Below, piece by piece: positions 17,753 through 29,700 of a stretch of DNA of 64,000 nucleotides. The position numbers and the translations under genes are program-made. The stretch spans positions 6,237,001 through 6,301,000 of the forward strand of contig CM024188.1 in NCBI GenBank assembly GCA_013433145.1. Direction: 5' to 3'. The notes under the pieces were generated by a model. That model searched no databases and was not told the DNA's origin. It saw only the letters and a list, made by a program, of their open reading frames with translations. This DNA is from Ascaris suum (lineage: Eukaryota > Nematoda > Chromadorea > Rhabditida > Ascarididae). The first letter of the stretch is position 1; each line of letters starts with the position of its first letter.

Positions 17753-18560
17753 CTAGTCTAGTGCGTAAACAAAACATCGTTGAGTGATATGTTGTAAATA
17801 TTTCCAACGCTTCTCTCTTTGCTTATTTTGAATGGTGGTTTTGGTATTTAGAAGCTCAGAGCTTGAAGATAACATAGAACAGTTGCTTAGAGACCCCAAA
17901 GGCTGGAAATTGGCACCCTGTTGCCCTGGAACTTCTAATTCTTCTACCCTTGACGGTTCCGAGCTCGATTTCGTTCCCAACCTAGTCATTGCGTAAGGGA
18001 TCTCTCGCATTGATGAAGCACGTCGTCTAACTGGTAGTGCTGTTTTCGGCCGTATGCTTGCTTTGCCCCAACAGTCGTTCATAATTGTGAAGTTTATTAA
18101 CCTGCATCAGGTTGTTCATCTTGTTGTCAGAGTGTTTCAAGTCTTTAATTTAATCAGTACAAGTTCCGGGTTCTCAGCAGTCGTTACTTTTATGGCTGTG
18201 GAGAGTGACTGCAATTGGTCGCATTTCCTGGAAATTATGTTTGCCTGTATCAGGTCCGTGTTATTCTCGTGTGATGTTTCCAAGTTCGTTTCCATTTTCG
18301 CTTCTTTTCTTGTGTAATATATCTTTTCCTGTGTAATATTAATATTTCTTTTGTTGTGTAATATATGTTTCTCATTGTTTTCATGTTCTCAGTCACGTCT
18401 TGTATTAATTCCTTCTAGGCTGAATATTCGCCTGTTCAGGTGGTTGTGGCCTTGTTGTTCAATTTTTTTTCAAGTTTCTCATCCACGTACACTTTCTCAG
18501 ATTCCAAGTTTGCGGGTCTGAGAGTGTCTCATTTTGTTATTTTTCGCTCTTTTTTCCACT
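17753..18560 (-). pseudogene. Broken coiled-coil protein gene remnant
   Basis: Read on the minus strand, protein-like segments follow each other without room for introns but in changing frames. First ANLESEKVYVDEKLEKKLNN (near 18,520-18,450), then a stop. Next KELIQDVTENMKTMRN and, from about 18,295, METNLETSHENNTDLIQANI up to LVLIKLK. A frame jump follows near 18,150, then MNNLMQVNKLHNYERLLGQ and a long Ser/Arg-rich tail (RRRASSMREIPYAMTR, SRVEELEVPGQQG) to a TAG at 17,753-17,755. The heptad-rich part followed by a basic Ser-rich tail is like the end of a kinesin or similar coiled-coil protein, but I cannot name the parent. At least one frameshift and two stops mean it is not a working gene as read. 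The absence of introns would fit a processed copy. Confidence 0.45.
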
Positions 18561-20108
18561 TTTATATCTCTCTTTCATTTTACCTTTGTATTATATGATT
18601 TATCCTTTTTAAATAAACTATTAAAGCACTGGAACTTATGTTGAAATGAGGAGGTGATCAAACCTTATTGTAAGCCAGGTTTTTCTTCAGTGTTGATATC
18701 GCAGTTTGAGTGCTTTGCTTTTGTTGCAGCAATGCGCCGTCCCACATTGTTACGTTTTTCACTTTTCGTTTCTTAAATATCATCGACAGATGCAGTCAGC
18801 CGTTTTGTCGGTTTTGTAGGGAAAGGAGGGGAGGGGTACGGGGAATTTGAACACAGGTGTTTCGAGTGTGGTCCAGAGCACTTGAAATCCTTAGCTTCGA
18901 TTGAAGGCGCTTATTATGGCACCGGTATTCACTCCCAGAACTTCTGAACATGTTGCTGATATGAGAGCTTTTTTTTGGTTTTGTGAGTATAGCTGCTTCT
19001 CTCAGACATTTTTGGGTAGTTTTTGTTCTTCGCAGTAGTAAATGACCGGTGGGTGTGTTGAATTCCGTCACGTTGTAGAGATGAATGAGCTGAATCCCAA
19101 CTGCCGTTGCCTAATTTCACTCAGGAGAGCACCTATGCTTGTTAATTACGAATTCGATCGTGAAAAGCTGCTTCATGGCCATCACTTCCAATAGAATGGC
19201 AGCTTTTAACCCAGAACACTGTATCTGAAGTGGAACTTTGGTTGTTTGTGTTTTGGTTCGTAGCATTGTGGGGATGGGGATGACTGCATCCTGTCAATTG
19301 TTGCCGCCCATTTCCAGTGCCACATTTTTGAAACTCCCGGTGACAAGGTGCTGCCGCAAATTCAACCACCATAATTTGTCCACACATTCATCCTTTATCC
19401 CTATCTTTCTTTTCTAGAAAACTCCGTTAGAATTTTACAAACAACTGTCTATTAAACAAAGGTAACCTATGCAATCAGTCGGTTTAAATGGTTGAAAAGA
19501 ATACCCATTTTTCTTGGTCAATTTCGATAATGATGGAGATTTGGAAATTTTAGCGGGTGGTCGAGAATGTAATGTTGTTGGAGTAATGTGGGATTTGCTT
19601 CTTTAGAAGTGAAGTGTTTATTTTCGTATTTTGAAACAGAGGGAATAAATAAATGAATAAAAATATAGGAAAACATACGCGAATGAATGAAAACGCGAGA
19701 TCATTTACTTTAAAACGTTGAATAATTCGTCATTATAGAGTATTTTTAACCACAGCATAGTTGAATGGTATACATAAATGCAACCAATAACTGAGAAAAA
19801 TAGCAGAAATTTGCATTATCGATGCCTCAAGAAACGAATTTTCAAATATTTCGGATGATTGGCTGTCGCTGTCACTTCATAAAGGTTTTCATTGCAATAT
19901 GAATCGCCTTATGATATCATCGATAAAATTCATCTGAAAGTGAGTTCCGCAAAAAAAGTGCATTTTGCAATTTGCATTGCAAATGAACTATGATTTTGTG
20001 GTTCACAACTGAACACATCACTTTTGAATTTCTATTCCGCAAGCACAGTTTCGAAAGACGAACGATTCTTTCAGCACTACGTTAGTGCACTAAACGATTG
20101 TTTGTACA
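18561..20108. other. Stretch without supported gene
   Basis: Between 18,800 and 19,390 the minus strand has partly open frames that could be earlier, more decayed parts of the neighbouring coiled-coil remnant, but nothing is recognisable. 19,400-20,100 is AT-rich with no coding signal. Confidence 0.3.
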
Positions 20109-20562
20109 GTATAACGCAACTGGTAAGCAGGACAGCACATTCAATGATGTACAGATTGTGAGCCGATCGAGTGCTGCGTTTGCAACGGTTTGCTTGATCG
20201 AGCATTCGTCAGTGGGATATGTGTCGTTAGGGAATATCTCAAATGTGACGTTGATACGTTGCTATATTTCTTCTGTTGACGCATCTGGAATAGTTTTATA
20301 CGCGTATTTTTAATTGTTGCAGATTTGAACACTTTTCTTCATTCTTATAATGGTAACAATTTCTTACTAAATGCTTTATCTGATATTTAATGTTGTAGCA
20401 TCCAATCAGTTGAAACGGTTCAGCGTCACCATTTTTGACTGCTACCTTTCAATCGCCGGCAGGAAGATGCTCATCGAAAGCTCGAACCCTTACCGGCCGG
20501 TCGAGATACACAAAGTACAGCATGTTGTTATTGGCATACGACGTGGATTTTGTGCAGCATAG
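20109..20562 (+). CDS. Two unassigned exon-like frames
   Basis: After an acceptor (tttgtacag) the plus strand is open to about 20,310, reading STFNDVQIVSRSSAAFATV and ISNVTLIRCYISSVDASG. After a second acceptor (tgttgtag, 20,398) another frame runs to a TAG at 20,560-20,562, reading RFSVTIFDCYLSIAGRKMLI and VEIHKVQHVVIGIRRGFC. Both have ordinary protein composition, but I found no donor that joins them cleanly and no family match. They may be the 3' exons of a plus-strand gene or a decayed one. They lie just beyond the 3' end of the convergent GPCR gene. Confidence 0.25.
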
Positions 20563-20775
20563 AATGTCTGCTGCGCTCTCTTATTCACGCAGCACACATT
20601 CACGTCCCTCCCCCCACCCCCCCCCCCGCTCTCTCTCTTAAATTGTGCAGTCCCCACAAACGCCCGTAAATGTTTCTTCTTTGAGAGCATTCTTTGCTGA
20701 AAACTGTTTCAAAGTTTCTAAGATCAAAAGCTGAACGTACTCGCTGAAGTTTACAGATGTCTTAAAAAGTACCAG

Positions 20776-23700
20776 TCACTTTTTATGTGAAGAGGTTGCC
20801 GACTTTTTGTAACATAATAAATAGAAATATCTGCAACTGGAAGAGTTTACCGAAGATGAAGGAAGCCTACAGGTTTCGGTAGGCTCCAGAATGGAAACGT
20901 CTGCTGAAGCGCAGGGGACATCTACAGTATGTTGAGACTGCGGAAATTCACTAATTGATGAGGCATTCGTGTTGCCAGAAAACCGCACTGCTTATTTTGA
21001 ATGACCTTCCAAAACCACTTTGGTGGATTATTATGGCCGACTGCTGTGTTCCCAAGAAAACTATGACAGAATTGAGTTCACAATCTTCCGGCTGAGGACG
21101 GAGCAGGAAACGAGTGAATGTGTATTAAAGGGGGTCGTTTTTTTTCAAAGCAGCAAATATAATGCTTAACGAAGCAACTTACCACCTGCGAGAGAAGCAT
21201 CGCGATGAGTCGCTTCCGGAAGTGCACAGAGCTTGAGCAGAAAAGAACAAAGTTCATAACTTTACCGGTGATAACCAGTGAGTTCACAATGCTGACTGTC
21301 GCAAGGAATGGTCGCGGATTGTATGTGGAAATTCCCAGCGTTTCCCACACAAACGGAATCAATGATGGTGCCTGTAGTAATTTCGTGGCGCAAAGATACA
21401 GCCGAACGAATAAGGACTGCTTTAAAAGAAAAATGGAGTAGCACGCCAGATGATCTAACATGATATGTGGTTTTGCCTTTTGCTTGCATGACCAGCTAGT
21501 TTCATAACCTTACGAAATTTTTTTTAAACATGCTGAATAATGCATTCCTCTTCAGCTGATCCAGTCGCATGAGCAAATCATCTATGAAAGGTTCTTTTTT
21601 TGCGACGCACAAAATGAGAATTTCAAAATGCACGCAGATTTTTAGTCACATTTGAATGTCAATAACTCATTTTAAAATTGATAGATGTGTTAGAAATTTA
21701 ATACAGCTTAGTATAGGTTACTCTGCAGTGTAAGTTATGTCTGCCAAAGTCGAGAATCTGATGCAGTGAGGCACGCTCAGTAGATCTCCAGTTGAAACTA
21801 TCGAGCACAAAGAGAGACATACACACACACACACACACACAAATGTGCACAGATATGACTTCATCCCTGTGTTTTGCAAACGCAGACTTGAAGAAGTGTG
21901 TAAGAGCTTCTTAATTTGACATTCAACTTGTTTCTTTTTTGCAGCTGAATGTTGAACATAAAAGCTCCTTCAGGTGTGGAAAAAACTAAAAGAATGAATG
22001 CAGAACTCGCTGAGATCTACTTAATTTTCAACCTTGTGATGTAAATTGCACTTGCTAAGGAAAAAAAGGCTTGCGAAATTGGAATACTAAACGGTGGCTT
22101 CTAAACCAAAAGCAGAAGCAGTCGTGTTTATCATAGTCTTACTGGAATAACAGGATGATTGCGAGTTTGTATTTCAGGCTTTAAGACGTAAATTTTTTTA
22201 CGACGCAAATGAAAGCGATCTTGTAATCACTGAACTTTGATGTGCGCAGATTCGCAACTAGCGATGAGATATTTATAGAAAACGAGTTGTGTTTTGAATA
22301 GAGTAATGTACTTTTAAAAGCAAAAATTACCACCGAAGAAATTTTCTACGTTGAAGATACAATTTGCTGTAGCAGAAATCGTATTTGCTCTATGCGACGG
22401 TGTAGTGGAACACTGCCGCGGGGATATATTTCAAATTTTATTTTGCTTTATTTTTCTCAATTATTCAAATCTTGTCCCTCCTTCCAGCACGCACCACCAG
22501 TAATCCGTGAAAAGGTTCGAGGCGGACCTTGGCCAATAGCTACTCACATTCTCAGGTCCTCTTTCAAGATTACATTCGTCAACAACTAGTTTCCGTCACA
22601 GATATCCCACTGCAGATTTCTTATGCTATTGCGACCGCAGGGGTGTCCATCAACCCAAACGACTTTTCACTTTGGTTCAACAAATATTGTTTGGCATAAA
22701 CGAACAGTCGTTCTACATCTTAAGAACGAGTTTAACCAGGATCTCATTTGCAGTTTAAATCCACATCACCCCATGTGGAGTTAAACTGCAAGTTTAGAAC
22801 AGTGCTGGCGCTTTTCTGAACTCCGGTTATCCTGAAATATACTACTTCAACAAACACTTCCGAAATTGGGGTGATGAATTTCCATATACTCGAGAGCACT
22901 TTCTTTCTGAAGTCTGTGAATCTCCCGCTAAGGCGAGGTTGTTCCTGTGGCCCAAAACTAATGAGTTGTCTGTTTAAGACTCTTAAGAGAAAGGGGGATT
23001 GGAGGTCAAGTGCTTGCTTTAGCTAGAAAAAAAAAAGAATTCAGACAGAATCACTTACGTGTGTGACGGTAAAACAAGTGACGATCGCCAGCACGGTGGC
23101 AGTAACTTTCCTTTCTTGCCTTTGAAGGACACTTGCATCGCCATGATTGCGTAGAATTCTTGAAATGAAAAAAAAAAATGAAAAGCTATAGGCAGTTCAT
23201 TCAAAGTTTTATTAAATGCACGGTTGAGGTGTTTGGGGACAACATTAGGAAACGTTCATCTTTATCATCAAAGTAAACTGAAGCTTAGCAACTAGCCGGT
23301 GTGGATGCTTCATTATTCGCAATCAAATTTGGGAAATGCCATTGCCAAAAAATGACGCGAAGTTTTTCTTGTACAGACACATCGTTTGGTTAACGAAATG
23401 AAACAAGACTGCAAGCTTCGAAAGTAATCCGTTCGATTTTGTATTTCCCAACAAATTGCAATCCTTTAAAAGGTGTAATATTTCTTTTCCTCTTTAATGT
23501 AATATAGTTTTAAGGAATAGCCTTCCTTTTTACCGAACAGGGACTCTAAATTGCCACTATGAATCACAAGGATGTTGAGTACTTACAGTGCCTCACTGTT
23601 CGAACGATTCAACTTGTCGTTGAGCTTAGCTGATGATTTACAATTTCGTTCTACAACGTCTCGATTTCTCATTATGCAAATTAATGAAACGTTAAGAAAA

Positions 23701-26700
23701 GCGACTGCAATAATTGGCATCAAAACGACCGTAATAAGTTGCGCATATTTGCCATAATGTACATATTTAGCAACAAACGTTCCATAGAGCTCATTGCCCG
23801 TCCAGTTATATTCGACCTGTAAATCAGTATTAATAGAATCGCATAGAACCACCGAAGGATAACGCCTAACATGGGCCGAATTTGTTTAAAGTGGTGCATG
23901 TAGTGAGAAAGTCAGTTCGTTTTGTTATTGGTCAAAGTGTAAAATAAATTACCGTACAATCAAGGTATATATGTTGAGAGTGATAATCTCATCAAATTTT
24001 AAAGGAAGCAAACAGAATCGCATCAAAAAATACGACTTATCAGAAAGGGAAGGTTTGCAGGTGGATCGTTGTATGCTTGAGAAAAAGCTTGTTGGTGACG
24101 AGACAAAACTGTAGAATCTGATCATAATTACATCGATTACGAAGGTAATAAATGAGTCTTTGATATAATAATTTCTCAAATTCTCTGGCAGAAATCTGTG
24201 ACCGATTATCGTAGAAACGCAATCTTCCCTCTCCCTTTTATTCAAATAATATGTTATTAAAATTCCCCTATGAATTGTTGTTTAGGTAAATTATGACGAA
24301 CAGAAGATTTCTTTGGCATGTGTTACGACTTTAAAGCTAGAGATTTTCAAATTATGAGACTTCGTGCAACTCCAAATATTTGCTAAACGCTTCATGAGTA
24401 TATTAAAGATTAGAGTGCCGATGAATTTAAATAGAAGCGGTGATGAATTTGGTAGCACTCACAGGCATAACACTGCCTCGAAGTTGACTCCCGTTGCAGA
24501 AAACATAAACATTGCATTTATAGGCAACATGATGATAAAACGTCACAAAGAAAGCGCCCACAAAAATCACTACTATTAGGGGCATAACACGACCGTCCTT
24601 CCATTGCAAACGTGCGTGCATCGGTGAACGAATACCGACAAAACGCTCTATTGAAACAGCGAGCACTAGCCTGAAACGAACAATTCTCTCACTGATAGAG
24701 ATGGAGTAGGATCCTAACGCAAATATGCTCTCGAAGTGGGTATAACAAATGCGATTTCTAGAAGCGTCTTATGGAAGTAGACACAGAAAGAATTTGAAGC
24801 GCGATGAAATCTGCCAGACACAAGGGTTCCATTAATCTGCAAAATTGAAGTTCCTCGAGTCAAAACGGATTTGAAAGTGCGCATCCGCAGTATCTCTGCA
24901 TAAAGCAACCTATTTCCTCCCATAGCGAATAGAATATGGCACCGTGCAGAAACATCATTTCGTGTGCACGCAAACTCGAACATTCCAGTATTCCAAGACT
25001 TTGTCCGCCATATGAATTTTCGCATCTTTAAAGAAAATTTAATGACCGCCTTCGGAAAACGGTATTTAAGGCAATAAACAGTGGCACGAAAGCCTGTACT
25101 CGACTTTTAGAATGAACAAATAATGCGAGAATTTCGCTTTTTTTAAACGATCAGCTCCGCATTTTGTACAAGTGCTGAACAAAATCATGTAGTGTTCAGA
25201 TTTTGTAAGAAAGGAAAGAGGAAGACAGGGGAGGGAAGACAGACGGAGAAAGAGGGGAAGAGAGTGCAAGTCGGCCCTTCAAGGACAAATGTGTTCCGTT
25301 AATGTGACAAGAATCTGTGTATGAAGAAAAATAAATTAAGCTCAAATAAAATGACGCTGAATAGCGACGATATCTTTAGCTTCTTAAACACTTCAAATAT
25401 AAATTCAATAGCACTCATTTCACTGGTTAATTGTTATCACTAACCAAGTAGCAGCTGCGGAGAAAAGATTAGCCATAGCATTGAGCTGTCGTTTGGTGAT
25501 GTAATAAAAATACCGGAAGAAATAACTACGGTAGGCGAATCCGAACGAGGCAATCGAATGTGGTAGCATGCATAATAATAACGATAGGTCTGCGAACGCC
25601 ATCGCGGAAAGCAGTGAATTCGTCTGCAATTGTATTTAAACTGGGATGTACAAGGAACTTTCTGTGGCTTTTCGAATGTATCTCACCATAGCGAAGGAGG
25701 GAAGAACGTCATTCTCGAGTCGTTCGCCTTCGAAGGACTGAATACAACTCCCGCTTTAGACAATCAATTCGCATGGAGTGGCGGCGAATCCATCCTCCAA
25801 AGTGAGGGGGCTCTGATAGGTGAAAAGGTCCTTAATAGATGAAGCCTGTTGTCCATACGCTTCTTATTGCCACCACTTCAAAAATCCCTCTACGTCAAAG
25901 CATGGCTGATGGAACACAAACAACCTACAAGGCTCACACAGTTTGTCCAGACAATTTTTGTAGTTTGCAAATACTGCTTTAGCGGTGGTAACCGAATGAC
26001 ATTTCTTTCGATGGGTAATGCAGACCCAATACATTCGTTAAAAATCAAGTTTCGGTTGCAACCGAACACATTGTAAAAATGTCGGCCGCAATCGAAAAAA
26101 ACCGCTCAACCAAATATTCCCCGGCCGGCAAAAACCGAACGTAATTTCGGTTTTAACCGAAATTCTGCTGAAAGGTATTTGTTATAAGGACAACGTGAAA
26201 TCCTTTTTGATCAACGCAGTAACAATTCTTGTAACTTTATTTCCGTAACCACAGCAGATAGGCGATCAATGCGGAACAGTAGCGTAGACGTAACGAAATC
26301 CAAAAAACAACAAACTGCGGCCATAGCCGAATGAAAGATGAGGAGCTCCTTTGGAAGAGCAGAATGAGAGGGAAACCCTGTAATTCAAAATCAGTAAAAA
26401 CTATGAACAAAGAAGTCGTAGGTTGTTAACTTCAGTAATTTGCATGGTATGAAAAAAATCATAAATGATAGGTTTTTGCAAAGAAATCCATCGTAAGACC
26501 AAAAATAGACCGAGATATCGGCCAAATTATATACAATTTAAGAGCTACAAATCGTTTAAACAGCACTACAGTGCTGGGCCCTAGATACAGAATATGAGAA
26601 GGGTCCATCTCGAAAAGTAATTTGTAATCTAAGGGGAAAAATACCCTACGAATGAAAATAAGAAACTTCGGTCTCCTAATAGATGGGCTTTGACGTTTCA

Positions 26701-29700
26701 GCAACATTTTTGCACTCTCTTAAAGTCAAATGTTATTGCTCTTCACCATACCTAAACAATTAAAACCTCATCAAAAATGAGAGAAAAGAAATAACATTTA
26801 AGAACCCCGTGATTTCGTTGTGGTTCTTCTAAAAAAATCATTGTCCATTGTCTCACTCGGTAAAGATTTAACTATATCCTATTCGTGATAGCCCTATTAG
26901 TACAGATGCGTTTAATCCAGCGAATAACATTAATCGGATCAGCAACATGTGAGGAAGCCTGTGATGAATGGGGTCAATCCCACAACAAGCTGTCGACGTT
27001 ACTCCAGCGTTCAAGGCGAGAAAACGGTTGTATGTGGTAGCACTGCACAAAGTGATTTCAGAACAGAGAGCAGCTAAATATATCGAGAAGCCTACACTAA
27101 ACTCGAACACCATACCTATCTACACAATAAAGGATAGTACAAGTTCAGGTGCTGCTTGGCTACAAAAGTTTCTTCGCCCTTTTCGTGCCGCATTCTTCCT
27201 TGGAATTTAAATTCTTCACGTGAGTTGTTCGATGATGATTTGTCACTTCGCTAGTTAAGGCTTTGCCTGAGCTCATTAGCGCTAACTCTTTCCCACATCC
27301 TTCCATGAGGCAGTGTACAAGCTTATTTCCCCCCATTGTAACAGCGTGAGGCTCTAAACGCCTCATGAACTCCTCCCCTACCTCTCTCTTCATACTGCTC
27401 CTTTAATCGGCACAAGAAGTCATATCTTTGGGTTGTGCCCTTAATCCAATTTTGGCCTTTGTTGCAATCTGTCTTGCCCTTCCGCAAGCCCTCTTTTCGT
27501 TGCACATCGCCGGTACCAACGTCGCCAGCACCCCCCACCAACTCGTTCATCTGCCATGTCTGTGTAATCCTCAACATCTTCGTGTTTCTCGAAAACTGCT
27601 TCAGGGAGGATCCGCCAAGATCTTTGGCGCATACAAAGCACCGCTGTCCATTCGGCACAACTGTTCAGCTCATTTGCAGAAATTTCGCATCCTTGGCAGT
27701 TCCCGTTCTGATCCATTTGTTTCTTAGTCAGTTCCAAATTCCTTTGTTTATTCATCTCTCATCGTTTGAATGTTCACTTCTTGATTCCCTTTCATTTTGC
27801 ACGCAATTGTGATTAAAAAACCCGTTGTTTTAGGGATTAGCTATCACTTCTTAAACATAGACATTCCCTTTCTCATTCCATTTCCCTTTTCTGAAGATAC
27901 ACGTTTTCCGCGTTTTGGCTTACTGAATATAACGGAATCGGTATGGAAATAGAAGTCTCAGCAGGAAGGTTTTATGGATTCTAAACAGAATGTGACGTTT
28001 GCCTGTCAAAATTGTGGGGCGAAACGTGTCTCACTTCATTTAATCAATGCAGTTGCTAGACTTTTCGAAGGCTATTTTTTGCTGTCCTTTACAAACTTCA
28101 ATGAAATAGACCCTTTTTTATTTTAAATTTTTCTTAGTTTTATGCAAATTTGAATGCGCTCACTTAAGCTTAAAGTCGCTTTAAATAATTCAATATTCTG
28201 CAAAGCATGCGAGCATCAGTTTTTCACGAGAACATTATTGGCATTTTCAGATGGTTTCACAGATCCCTGGAAAAGTGATATTCTCGCAAATGTGAACTTT
28301 CAACATTAGAGCTAATGTCGCAATTGAAAAATGACATTTTCGTGCAGGAGAACTCTTTAATAAAGACGGTTTTGGTGAATGAACCGTTATTACAGAGCCT
28401 GTTAGATGAATGCAGGCTAAGCTTATATCTGCGGTCACTGGTCTACATCTCTTTTTGCACTAAGGACCTCTGAAGGATTAGCCCAGCTATTGCTGTCGGG
28501 TTCGGAGGACCTGCCGCATACAGTCCTGATAAAGCTGACTATGGTTGTCTGGAAGCTCCCTTGTCTTATATGAATTCGGAATTCATATTCTCATTCTCTT
28601 TTCGCTAACCTGTTGACAATAAGCTTTCATTTCAAAATACCACTCTGCTCCAACTTTTTGATCAACTCGTTTCAAAACTTAATGGCCATGAGCATTTCCT
28701 AGTCTTTCCCTACGACTTCGTAAGAAGTGTAGTTGCCTTAGAAGGACCGAGAATAAGCTTAATCATGGAAGCATTTCATATGTTCTAATCTGTAAGGATG
28801 ATTTGAAGAAATGCAAGAGAGAAGTCCATGTATATTTTCTTTCCACGGGGAACATAATACTTAACAACGGCTGTTACAAAAAATACTGAGGCTATACTAG
28901 GCGAAAACTCGTTTGCGACATGGTACCTCTTCTATTAATGGCGATGGCAGGCTGCTGGAGGACGGTAGCATGAACGCTGAGGTGTTCAAACCCATTTCTT
29001 CATTGGTATTTCAACGCGATACTAATATAGCCTCCGACTAATTTCGTCATCGAAAAACTCGTTAAAAAAACGATTCTGAAGTGAGTGATGGATTGATGTT
29101 CTCGTAAAAGGTTCTTGTGTCATATCATAAGGTCCGAACGGAATCTCACACACTGGAACTGTACCACTCTTTTTGATATTTCGACACTGCTTAAAAAGCG
29201 GATTCATCCCTGCAGCATGAAGAAGAGCTAAAGTCAGTCATTAGAAAAGCTTAAAATACAAGGTCTCAAACGATAACTTCAACAGTTCAACCGTTACCGC
29301 TAGCAAAATAGTGGTAGAAATTATTTATTTTAAACCAGTTCAGTTCCTCCTTGCAAATCGCTTTGTAAGTGATGGGCGGTTTGATTAGAACCAGATCAAC
29401 TACCACCCCATTTATTGGCTTCTCTTAATGATTAAACGAAGGCTGTTGATCGTTAGGAGATGGCTGAAGTTGCCTATCTCTATTTTAGGATGACTTTTGT
29501 TTTGTTTCACATCCTAGATTGCTTTCAATTTCAGAGAACGAAAGGATCGGAGCAATCGGTTCCAGTTGTTTAAGAAGTTGACCGAATGAAGCCAGAAGGT
29601 ATTTATAAATTATAAATTTTCCTCTGGCGCTCCTGTAATTTCTGGAATATTCCAGGGTTTCGTGGTGGGCCCAGTACTCTTCTTGAAATACTATAGTGAC

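Noticed and set aside
20490..20690. Gly-rich minus-strand frame
   Set aside because: Produced by the C-rich and CT-rich simple sequence near 20,605-20,640.
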